From: Candidatus Acidiferrum typicum
GTDB lineage: Bacteria > Acidobacteriota > Terriglobia > Acidiferrales > UBA7541
NCBI GenBank assembly: GCA_002478115.1
Contig: DLMH01000149.1
Coordinates: forward strand, 1-5,330
DNA: 5,330 nt
Direction: 5' to 3'
Below are positions 1-5,330 of the stretch, piece after piece. The position numbers and the translations under genes are program-made. The stretch's first letter is position 1, and every line of letters starts with the position of its first letter. The notes beneath the pieces were generated by a model. It searched no databases. It worked only from the letters and a program-made list of their open reading frames with translations, and was not told where the DNA came from.

Positions 1-40
1 AACAACCGGATAAGCATGAGTCGACTAATCAGGAGTTAGC
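1..40 (+). repeat. Interspersed repeat copy 1 (3' part, diverged)
   Basis: Bases 20-37 (GTCGACTAATCAGGAGTT) match copy 4 (4205-4222 region) at 17 of 18 positions by eye. Upstream bases (AACAACCGGATAAGC) only loosely resemble the rest of the element, and the window start may cut it. It lies just upstream of the gene-free stretch before the 3' end of the GGDEF gene. Confidence 0.55.
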
Positions 41-189
41 CGAAAAGATATCGGTTATTCAGATTATCGGTCTTTGATTTCAATCGTTGACAGCAGCGTT
101 GAACGATTGGTGCAAGAGGGTGTTCGGACACATTGGGATCTACTTGATTTCACTTTAACCGTTTTCCCTCCTTCCCGGCGGTGGTCCGA

Positions 190-1590
190 TCATTCGCTAT
201 TCTGGTCAAGCATAGGGAGCGCCACTGTTGGAGAGGAAAAAGATCCTGCCGCGGCACGAAGGGCGCGAGGCTTTTGGGATTTCATGGCATAGAGGGAGCG
301 GTCCGCTGCGTAGAGGAGCGTTGCGATGGTAGCCGCCTCGCGGGGATAGGTGGCAATTCCCACACTCACGGTCAGAGCCGGCTCTTCGGCGTCCTTCTCA
401 AGAAGTTCGCGAATGCGGCGTGTCACCAGGGAGGCTGAGGCGACGCCAGTCTCCGGCAGGACGATGGCAAACTCGTCGCCGCCGTGGCGAGCCGCTGTGT
501 CGGTGGTGCGGCAGCAGTCCTTGAGGATCTGGGCGAGCCTGCAGAGCGCGCGGTTACCGGCGAGATGGCCAAAGTTATCATTGATGTCTTTCAAGCCATC
601 GAGGTCTAGGAGCAGAAGAGAGAATTCCCGCCCGGTGCGTTGAGAGCGGGAGATTTCTGACTGCAACACATCGAAGAGACGGCGATGATTGGCCAAGCCG
701 GTCAGGGAATCATTGAAGGCCTGATGGCGGAGTTGCTCCTCCAGGTAGCGCTGTTCGGTGATGTCCACAACGATGATTTCGCAGCCATTGAATTTGCCAT
801 GCTCGTCAAAGGCATCGCGGCCGCTGAGCCTGGCTTTGAGGATGGTGCCGTCTTTCCTTTTCCACTCTTTCTCGACCGGCTGGACGGGCACGGAGGCCTG
901 AAAAAGGCCGGCCAAGAAGCGTCCATGACCAAGACCGAGAACGATGCGAGAGGCCCGGTTGGCCGCAAGCACTTCCTCCTTGGAATCGTAGCCAAGCATG
1001 GCCACGAAAGTCAGATTGACATCGAGAAAGTTCCCATTCGCATCGCAGCGGCAAACTCCGAAAGAAGGATTGTCCACGAGGGCGCGGTAGAGCGATCGCG
1101 AGTGCCGCAAAGCTCTTTCCGCTTCTTCGAGTTCCGAGCTTAATTTTTTCTCCTTGAGGGCGCGGCGAACGGCCATAGGCAATTGAGCAATATGCTGCCG
1201 CTCCACGCACTCGAAAGGACCATGGGCGGCAAGTTCCGCAACGGCTTCACTGCCACAACCCGTGGTCAAGAAAACAAGAGCGCTCTGTTCCACAGTCTGA
1301 AGAAAGAGTTGGAGGGCCTGAGAGCCTCTGATGCTGGGAGTGGGGTACTCGACGACGATGACATCGTGGGATGGGGAGCCACGGCGCTTTGCGCAGTGTG
1401 CCAGGCCCACAACAGAATCGTAGGTGACAATGAATTGTGCTTTCTTGAGCTCATGCAGGCAGGAATCAACCGCGCTTGAATCACGATGAACGAAAAGGAC
1501 GCGGAGAGGACGGCATCTGTGGAAAGAGTTCGTCTCCGAGCGCACACTTTGGAGATAAGACTGGGCCCCGCTACTGGTTTGGTCAGACAT
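190..1590 (-). CDS. Receiver-like/PAS/GGDEF diguanylate cyclase family protein
   Basis: A 466-residue, probably cytoplasmic signalling protein predicted to make a cyclic dinucleotide, classically c-di-GMP from two GTP. Residues about 28-145 resemble a response-regulator receiver fold, but the usual phospho-acceptor Asp is Glu (E81 in VIVVEY) and the conserved Lys is missing (CVER, 128-131), so it is probably not phosphorylated normally. A charged linker (146-165) leads to a PAS domain (about 166-280, ending DITEQ). The GGDEF domain (about 290-440) has DSLTGLANHR, metal-binding D329, intact GGDEF (370-374) and an inhibitory-site RxxD (RTTD, 361-364) five residues upstream. The usual guanine-contacting Asp in GHxxGD is Asn (N346). 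I chose the ATG at 1590 because GAGG lies 5 nt upstream; a TTG at 1623 would add 11 residues but is less convincing. No transmembrane segment is seen. Family is secure; product identity (c-di-GMP or a mixed dinucleotide) is open. Confidence 0.93.
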   Translation of the reverse strand: MSDQTSSGAQSYLQSVRSETNSFHRCRPLRVLFVHRDSSAVDSCLHELKKAQFIVTYDSVVGLAHCAKRRGSPSHDVIVVEYPTPSIRGSQALQLFLQTVEQSALVFLTTGCGSEAVAELAAHGPFECVERQHIAQLPMAVRRALKEKKLSSELEEAERALRHSRSLYRALVDNPSFGVCRCDANGNFLDVNLTFVAMLGYDSKEEVLAANRASRIVLGLGHGRFLAGLFQASVPVQPVEKEWKRKDGTILKARLSGRDAFDEHGKFNGCEIIVVDITEQRYLEEQLRHQAFNDSLTGLANHRRLFDVLQSEISRSQRTGREFSLLLLDLDGLKDINDNFGHLAGNRALCRLAQILKDCCRTTDTAARHGGDEFAIVLPETGVASASLVTRRIRELLEKDAEEPALTVSVGIATYPREAATIATLLYAADRSLYAMKSQKPRALRAAAGSFSSPTVALPMLDQNSE

Positions 1591-1595
1591 AGAAA

Positions 1596-1599
1596 CCTC
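1596..1599 (-). promoter_or_regulatory. Ribosome binding site GAGG deciding the GGDEF gene start
   Basis: GAGG on the minus strand lies 5 nt upstream of ATG 1590. It favours this ATG over the in-frame TTG at 1623. Confidence 0.5.
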
Positions 1600-1660
1600 A
1601 TCCAGGATCAGCGGGGCGGACAAGGAAGCGTGGGAAGCGAGTCCGGGAGCGCAGACCCTT

Positions 1661-1718
1661 AGCGGAAAATAAGGAAATCAGAATATCAGAAATATCAGAA
1701 AGTCAACTATTTTCCGCT
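1661..1718. promoter_or_regulatory. Perfect 11-bp inverted repeat enclosing three ATCAGAA repeats
   Basis: AGCGGAAAATA at 1661-1671 is exactly complementary in inverted orientation to TATTTTCCGCT at 1708-1718, with 36 nt between the arms. Inside are three ATCAGAA units at 1677-1683, 1685-1691 and 1694-1700, with 8- and 9-nt steps. The block is A+T-rich compared with its surroundings and lies in the 5' region of the GGDEF gene, about 70-130 nt upstream of its ATG. The arrangement suggests an operator region for a DNA-binding regulator; the perfect arms could also form a long-loop hairpin or cruciform. The regulator is unknown. Confidence 0.55.
1680..1706 (-). promoter_or_regulatory. Possible sigma-70-type promoter for the GGDEF gene
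   Basis: On the minus strand TTGACT (complement of 1701-1706) is followed after 15 nt by TATTCT (complement of 1680-1685). The -35 box is one base off consensus and the -10 two off; the spacer is shorter than the preferred 17. The predicted transcription start near 1673 gives a leader of roughly 80 nt. The whole element lies between the arms of the 1661-1718 inverted repeat, so a protein bound there could block it. Confidence 0.35.
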
Positions 1719-1838
1719 GGGATTTAATCGGAGTCTGTTTCCTTATGGACACTTATGATATTTGGAATTTCCTGCGAGTCCGACAGAAGCCTTGGGTAAC
1801 GCTAAGTTCTAATGAATGAGGCCATTGGAGCAAGTTCT

Positions 1839-1904
1839 AACGCGGAAACCGTACAAGTGGGTCCTAGTACCCAAGTTACCGGTTTGCCGACTTACCAGGA
1901 CTTG
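1839..1904 (+). repeat. Interspersed repeat copy 2
   Basis: A 66-nt element beginning AACGCGGAAACCG and ending CAGGACTTG. It aligns without gaps to copy 4 at about 50 of 66 positions (hand count). It lies between the divergent starts of the GGDEF and CxxCH-protein genes. Its bases 1844-1888 can fold on themselves: GG/AAACCG/TA on the left pairs with TACCGGTTTGCC on the right, leaving single-base bulges, and an inner GGGT pairs with ACCC around CTAG. Just before it, AAGTTCTAA occurs twice (1804-1812 and 1832-1840). Confidence 0.65.
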
Positions 1905-1966
1905 AGCGCGTGGCCGAGCAGTGCACCGTGGCCACTCGTGTTTCATGGGATGGTAGGATATCGCCT

Positions 1967-3328
1967 ATGCGACTTTGTCGTTCAGTTGCTTGTGCGAGTG
2001 CGACGATCATAGGTATATGGCTGTGCTGGCACATTTCCGCTCAAGCCGATGAAAGAACTGGGCTGTTTGATTCCGATCCGCGGCACGTTTCCAATCAGCT
2101 TTACCGCCAATTGCACGTGCGTACCGAAACTGGTGGAAAAGAGTATGGATTTGATGCACTCGATCCGCTTCTTTGGCGCGAAACGAATTACCTGCTGAGC
2201 GGAAAATCGCAGGCTCAAGCGATTACTTTGGCTGATAAGTTCCTTCGCACTCACGCGGAGCGACAAATTAGCAAACCGACAAAGCGCGCAATCCTCCAGC
2301 GAGATATTTGGGCGGTTTTCGACTGGGCGGATGAGCCAGATCAGGCGGGACTCGCACATCAAGAGGAACGCCGCGAACTCATGGCAAACCTCGCCCTCAT
2401 TGTGCGACGTCTCGCGCTTTCCCCGGATGAACTGGCGCAACTGCCCGACACTTACGCGCGCGCAGTGCGGAACCACGAATTCCCTGCAGCATACGATCGA
2501 ACAAATCCCAATCAGGCGTTCCTCCCGCTTGATCTGTTCGACCCGAGCGGGCCGTGGGTTTGCCTCGGAGCACCGAATCACGAGTTGGCGGCGCCACTGC
2601 ACGATGCGTCTTTCACCGCGCGTTCGGTGTTCCTGGTTTTCGCGCGCTTGCCCGGAGGACGCGGCGCAACGCTGGCGTACTTTCGACAACTCGCGGAAAT
2701 GAGAATTCCCCTCTTCGTACGCATGCAAGACCCGAATTGGCCGCAGCCGATGGATGTGTGGAATCCGCAGGTGCCGCAATTCCCGGCGGGAACCGAGTTC
2801 GCGCTAGTTCGGAAGATGGTTCTGCCAGATGTGGAAGGACATTTGCGACTTACACCGGTCACTGAAAGTGTGCAAATCCGCCACTACACCGAGATTCCCA
2901 GCGTCAACCCAATGGCGTCGCGCGATGTTGCGCTTGCTCGCAGTTTTCAAGAGCCATCGACGATTGAGCTGAGCCGCAAATTGCTTTTTTCAGAAGGCCA
3001 CAGCGGGCTCCGCGGCGTGACGCCGAGTGACGATACGTTTCTAATCCTCCCTGCCATGTCTCAGGGTTTTGATGTTTTCGAGGATAAAGGTATGTGCGTG
3101 CGAGCTTCTTCGCCCTTCGTGGAATGCACGGGCTGCCATCTGGGACCCGGCATTCAATCCATGATGAGTTTTTCGTTTCGCGGGAATCCAGACGAAGGGC
3201 CAGTGCTCAGCCCGCGTCTGGCGGAAACCACGCCGAGCGAGGAAGCGGAAAAGGTAATAGAATGGGCGCAAACACAAGAGAAGTGGAAAGACTTGCTTCG
3301 CCTCTGGTCTGCGAAGAGCCCGAATTGA
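1967..3328 (+). CDS. Exported protein of unknown function with one CxxCH haem-binding motif
   Basis: A 453-residue precursor. The first 27 residues form a signal peptide: Arg-containing n-region, hydrophobic core ATIIGIWLCW, and likely type I cleavage at SAQA|DE, so the mature protein should be periplasmic or extracellular. The start is the ATG at 1967, with AGGA 8 nt upstream (1955-1958). A GTG at 1910 would add 19 residues in front of the signal peptide and is unlikely. The one recognisable motif is CTGCH at 387-391, followed by LGPGI, which fits covalent c-type haem attachment; several downstream or nearby Met (M376, M399, M400) could be the distal ligand. The preceding 360 residues match no family I can name. 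The motif is about 60 residues from the C-terminus, unlike small class I cytochromes where it is N-terminal. An alternative is that CxxCH is a chance or metal/disulfide motif. The gene appears monocistronic, between repeat copies, and converges on the next gene. Confidence 0.85.
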   Translation: MRLCRSVACASATIIGIWLCWHISAQADERTGLFDSDPRHVSNQLYRQLHVRTETGGKEYGFDALDPLLWRETNYLLSGKSQAQAITLADKFLRTHAERQISKPTKRAILQRDIWAVFDWADEPDQAGLAHQEERRELMANLALIVRRLALSPDELAQLPDTYARAVRNHEFPAAYDRTNPNQAFLPLDLFDPSGPWVCLGAPNHELAAPLHDASFTARSVFLVFARLPGGRGATLAYFRQLAEMRIPLFVRMQDPNWPQPMDVWNPQVPQFPAGTEFALVRKMVLPDVEGHLRLTPVTESVQIRHYTEIPSVNPMASRDVALARSFQEPSTIELSRKLLFSEGHSGLRGVTPSDDTFLILPAMSQGFDVFEDKGMCVRASSPFVECTGCHLGPGIQSMMSFSFRGNPDEGPVLSPRLAETTPSEEAEKVIEWAQTQEKWKDLLRLWSAKSPN

Positions 3329-3384
3329 AGCCTGGACACGAAGCCCCAATCACGACGCACTCGCAAATAATCCACTGGACGATT

Positions 3385-3438
3385 AACGCGGAAACCGGAC
3401 ATGTGGGTACTGGGCCGGACTTTTCCGGTGAGCGGACT
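3385..3438 (+). repeat. Interspersed repeat copy 3
   Basis: A 54-nt element beginning AACGCGGAAACCGG. It aligns without gaps to copy 4 at about 42 of 54 positions by hand count, after which similarity fades. It lies between the convergent 3' ends of the CxxCH-protein and small secreted-protein genes. It contains CCGGA-CTTT-TCCGG (3415-3428), a perfect 5-bp stem with a 4-nt loop. No T-run follows on either strand, so it is not a clear intrinsic terminator. Confidence 0.65.
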
Positions 3439-3454
3439 TAGAAGAGAAGGCGGC

Positions 3455-4066
3455 TTACTGGCGCGAGAATTCGAATCGTAACCGATTCGAAGTTATGGTG
3501 CCGATCCAATAAGGCATCAACGCGATTCCTTTTACGTCAAGGTTGGCTTCTTGTTGCGTCACTGCTCTGCCGCTGAACTTAGCCTCAAGGGAATACGTGC
3601 CGGGCTTCAATTTGTACTCAAATTCATTTGACGCTGCCGGCCAATATTTGTCCAAATCCACAGGTATGGAGAATGTAGAACCGACTGGAAGAGGCACAAT
3701 TAAAGGGTCCAAGCGGCCCGCAATCAAGCCTGGCTCTCTGAGGTCAAACCGTCGAGATTTTCCTTCCGAGTCTGTAATAATCAGGATGATATCTTTTGGA
3801 TATTGCTTGCTGCCATTCGCAAGCATAATTCCCAAATTCAAGATTAAGTCGTCTTCACCGGCATTTCTCAATTCAACTCTAAACTTTGGAACCTTGGATT
3901 GCGAAACATTGGTGGGGTCGAGATGAACGTCCATCTCCAACCCCCGATTTGTTCCGTCCGAGTTGTGCGGGGTCAGATTCAGAGCGAATGATGAGCCACC
4001 GAGGAATAAGAGAATCACGAGCAAGATGGCAGAAAGACTTTTATGGACCCTCTTCGGAAGCTTCAT
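3455..4066 (-). CDS. Small secreted protein of unknown function, probably beta-rich
   Basis: A 203-residue precursor. The N-terminus has basic residues (MKLPKRVHK), a strong hydrophobic core (LSAILLVILLFLGG) and likely signal peptidase I cleavage at SSFA|LN (after residue 28), so it should be exported; there is no lipobox Cys. The mature part alternates short hydrophobic stretches with charged turns (KFRVELRNAGEDDLILNLG, DIILIITDSEGKSRRFDL, FEYKLKPGTYSLEAKFSG), the look of an immunoglobulin-like beta-sandwich. The phrase LKPGTYSLEAKFSG resembles Ig-like accessory domains in which the chain is said to be 'given' by GTY; this is an impression only. The start at 4066 is set by a very good ribosome site, AAGGAGT (4074-4080), 7 nt upstream; an upstream start at 4111 would put 15 non-signal residues in front. 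It converges with the CxxCH gene and is divergent from the methyltransferase. A possible -10, TACAAT (complement of 4122-4127), lacks a good -35. Function unknown. Confidence 0.83.
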   Translation of the reverse strand: MKLPKRVHKSLSAILLVILLFLGGSSFALNLTPHNSDGTNRGLEMDVHLDPTNVSQSKVPKFRVELRNAGEDDLILNLGIMLANGSKQYPKDIILIITDSEGKSRRFDLREPGLIAGRLDPLIVPLPVGSTFSIPVDLDKYWPAASNEFEYKLKPGTYSLEAKFSGRAVTQQEANLDVKGIALMPYWIGTITSNRLRFEFSRQ

Positions 4067-4073
4067 CGAAAGG

Positions 4074-4080
4074 ACTCCTT
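4074..4080 (-). promoter_or_regulatory. Strong ribosome binding site AAGGAGT of the secreted-protein gene
   Basis: AAGGAGT on the minus strand, 7 nt from ATG 4066, is near-perfect anti-16S complementarity at ideal spacing. It fixes the start at 4066 rather than at 4111. Confidence 0.75.
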
Positions 4081-4156
4081 GCGGCGATTGAATCATTTTT
4101 TGAAGTGGCAAAGTTGTCCCGATTGTACCGCTTTACATCCAACCATACGCCTGGTA

Positions 4157-4222
4157 AACGCGCAAACCGTCCAGGTGGGTACTGGAACGAACTTTTCCGG
4201 TTTGTCGACAAATCAGGAGTTG
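4157..4222 (+). repeat. Interspersed repeat copy 4, most complete
   Basis: A 66-nt element from AACGCGCAAACCG to CAGGAGTTG, between the divergent secreted-protein and methyltransferase genes. CAAACCG (4163-4169) and CGGTTTG (4198-4204) form perfect inverted arms, and TTTGTCGACAAA (4201-4212) is a perfect 12-bp palindrome. It shares GTGGGTACTGG and ACTTTTCCGGT with copy 3 and CCGGTTTG with copy 2. All copies have the same orientation. Confidence 0.7.
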
Positions 4223-4247
4223 ACTAGCTGAAACTTCCCAGAACGGA

Positions 4248-4270
4248 ATAACTTCCGGTTAGCCCGTGAT
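4248..4270 (+). repeat. Direct repeat, left copy, upstream of methyltransferase
   Basis: A 23-nt sequence with ATAACTTCCG then GT then TAGCCCGT and GAT; it matches 5199-5221 at 20 of 23 positions. AACTTCCCAGA at 4232-4242, close by, also recurs at 5256-5266. The pair brackets the methyltransferase gene. Confidence 0.6.
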
Positions 4271-4395
4271 TTGATCGCAACGCCTCGCTCACCGGCCAGA
4301 AGAGTGCATTCGCCGATCTCAGGTTTGCGTTCGCCGAATGCGCCTTTAACGAGTTCGAAGAGTGGCCTAGGTTCGCTGTAGAGAAGAAGGATCTC

Positions 4396-4980
4396 ATGTC
4401 GGCTCACGTATTAAATACAAAGCCCTACAAAGGTTGGGGAATGGAGGGCGCCGTTGCAAGATGGTATGCGGCCCTTACCAAGAAATCGCTTGAGGACTTC
4501 CGAGCACTGGCCCGGCGCACCGCTAAACAGATTCTGCCCCAGAGTAGCGTCCTCGAAGTCGCTCCTGGGCCGGGATATTGCGCCATTGAATTGGCGAAAC
4601 TCGGTGACTATCAAATCACGGGGTTGGACATAAGCGAAACGTTTGTTGAGATAGCCCGCGCGAATGCTGCAAAAGCAAATGTACGGATTGACTTTCGCCG
4701 AGGTAACGCTTCCGGCATGCCGTTCGACAATGACACGTTCGATTTTCTTCTTTGTCGAGCGGCCTTCAAGAATTTCAGCGAGCCCAAGCGTGCCTTGGAA
4801 GAGATTTATCGCGTTCTCAGGCCTGGTGGGCAAGCTCTGATTATTGATCTGCGAAGGGATGCGGCCAAGGAATCGATCAACCAAGCTATAAATGACATGA
4901 ACCTCAGCACCATGAACGGGATTATAACCAAGCTGACTTTTCGCTTCATGCTGCTCAAGCGCGCTTACACCAAAGGTTAG
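4396..4980 (+). CDS. Class I SAM-dependent methyltransferase, truncated by in-frame TAG
   Basis: A 194-residue product with the Rossmann-type methyltransferase fold: motif I VLEVAPGPGY (52-61) for S-adenosylmethionine binding, the acidic end of strand 2 in GLDIS (D78), GNASGMPF (103-110) before strand 4, FDFLLCRAAFKNF (115-127), and the post-motif LRPGG (141-145) followed by strand 5 ALIIDLRRDA. The N-terminal GMEGAVARWYAALTKKSL region is of a type I associate with small-molecule methyltransferases of unknown substrate. The start is the ATG at 4396, with AAGGA (4387-4391) only 4 nt upstream, slightly close; ATG 4441 is an alternative that would lose 15 residues. The frame ends at TAG 4978-4980 inside RAYTKG, before the final strands of the fold; the same frame continues as convincing protein to 5124. 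It may therefore be a recent pseudogene, a sequencing error or a shortened protein. The methyl acceptor cannot be told from sequence. Confidence 0.85.
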   Translation: MSAHVLNTKPYKGWGMEGAVARWYAALTKKSLEDFRALARRTAKQILPQSSVLEVAPGPGYCAIELAKLGDYQITGLDISETFVEIARANAAKANVRIDFRRGNASGMPFDNDTFDFLLCRAAFKNFSEPKRALEEIYRVLRPGGQALIIDLRRDAAKESINQAINDMNLSTMNGIITKLTFRFMLLKRAYTKG

Positions 4981-5124
4981 TTTGAAGAATTGATCTCACA
5001 GACAAAGTTTCGCCACGTTGAGATTCGAGAGGACCTGATAGGACTGGAGATTCTGCTCTCCAAAGATCGCGCGACCTTCTGGGGTGTGCCTGACTCGGCC
5101 GTGATGCTTCCTCGGGAAACTTAA
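4981..5124 (+). pseudogene. C-terminal remnant of the methyltransferase beyond the TAG
   Basis: Reading on in the same frame after the TAG gives 47 codons, beginning FEELISQTKFRHVEIRED and continuing through LIGLEILLSK to a TAA at 5122-5124. This is what the C-terminus of this methyltransferase type should look like: a short helix after the AYT segment, then paired strands (VEIRED, LGLEI-like). With it the protein would be about 242 residues, a usual length for a class I methyltransferase. No frameshift is needed, only one base change at the TAG (for example from CAG, GAG or AAG). No plausible internal start with a ribosome site exists, so the stretch is translated only by readthrough, or not at all. 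Confidence 0.75.
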
Positions 5125-5330
5125 AAAGTTAGTTGAACTGTCCCCAGTGCCGGGTGGTCGGCAAGCCGGAAGTGATGGTGCGCTCGGGTTTTGCTGGGAT
5201 AACTTCCGCATAGCCCGTCATCCACCCAGGAATCGGCTGGAAGCGACATGGGAGCAACTTCCCAGATCCGGACTTCTGGCTCGTTCGGCGGATTCACATT
5301 GACGAGAACCGCGTTTACCAGATGGGATGA
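5125..5330. other. No convincing gene after the methyltransferase
   Basis: Apart from the direct repeat (5199-5221) and AACTTCCCAGA (5256-5266), I see nothing definite. The minus strand is open from the window end to a TAA at 5121-5123 (about 69 codons, with phrases such as VLVNVNPPNEPEVRIWEVAP) and could be the end of a gene starting outside the window. A plus-strand frame ending in TGA 5328-5330 (DFWLVRRIHIDENRVYQMG) is also open for about 38 codons. Neither has a supported start or a recognised family. Confidence 0.4.
5199..5221 (+). repeat. Direct repeat, right copy, downstream of methyltransferase
   Basis: Matches 4248-4270 at 20 of 23 positions (ATAACTTCCG, then CA in place of GT, TAGCCCGT, CAT in place of GAT). 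It starts 75 nt after the TAA that would end the uninterrupted methyltransferase frame. Confidence 0.6.

Noticed and set aside
685..1143. A 152-codon plus-strand open frame opposite the GGDEF gene
   Set aside because: It lies entirely inside the strongly supported minus-strand GGDEF gene; it has no domain and no ribosome site, and the open frame follows from the codon use of the real gene.
1982..2779. A 265-codon minus-strand open frame opposite the CxxCH-protein gene
   Set aside because: It overlaps a plus-strand gene with a signal peptide and haem motif. Its translation is rich in Arg/Cys/His/Ile with no family features, typical of an antisense shadow.
3415..3428. Intrinsic terminator between the convergent genes
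   Set aside because: The 5-bp stem CCGGA/TCCGG is short and has no T-run on either side on either strand.
1839..4222. Repeats as canonical integron attC sites
   Set aside because: Their gene-boundary spacing suggested it, but none has the RYYYAAC and GTTRRRY end boxes, the central parts are conserved, and no integrase is in the window.
1..4222. CRISPR array
   Set aside because: The repeats are hundreds to thousands of bases apart with whole genes between them, and they vary by over 20%.
4996..5211. A 71-codon minus-strand frame over the methyltransferase tail
   Set aside because: The opposite strand carries the family-like methyltransferase C-terminus; this frame has no ribosome site and no recognisable sequence.
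5304..5326. A fifth, inverted repeat copy at the window end
   Set aside because: The minus strand there starts CTGGTAAACGCG as in copy 4 (12 nt), but similarity stops at once, so this may be chance.

Overview
The window looks like bacterial chromosomal DNA of moderate G+C (by eye a little above 50%). The style of the genes suggests a soil bacterium, with Acidobacteriota the best guess. The reasons are the receiver-like/PAS/GGDEF protein with its GHLAGNRALCRLA-type segment, the secreted protein with a single CxxCH motif, and the methyltransferase. This assignment rests on protein flavour only; no rRNA or other phylogenetic marker is present.

Layout. Positions 1-189 hold no gene, only a partial copy of an interspersed repeat. 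A diguanylate-cyclase-type protein is encoded on the minus strand (190-1590). Its 5' region (1591-1800) carries a perfect 11-bp inverted repeat around three ATCAGAA repeats and a plausible promoter. A second repeat copy follows (1839-1904). Next is a plus-strand gene for an exported protein with one C-terminal CxxCH haem-attachment motif (1967-3328). A third repeat copy (3385-3438) lies between this gene and a convergent minus-strand gene for a small exported protein of unknown function (3455-4066). A fourth copy (4157-4222) lies between that gene and a divergent plus-strand class I SAM-dependent methyltransferase (4396-4980). The methyltransferase reading frame is cut by an in-frame TAG but stays open, with plausible protein sequence, to 5124. 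The last 206 bases hold no convincing gene, only a second copy of a 23-nt sequence also found upstream of the methyltransferase.

The four genes do not form an operon. Their orientations are -, +, -, + and their functions look unrelated: second-messenger signalling, a periplasmic possible haem protein, a secreted beta-rich protein and a methyltransferase. What links them is the repeat family. All four copies are in the same orientation, one at or beside each intergenic junction, and three contain inverted-repeat arms. The strongest points for follow-up are this repeat family, the interrupted methyltransferase flanked by direct repeats, and an Asp-to-Asn change at the nucleotide-selectivity position of the GGDEF domain.
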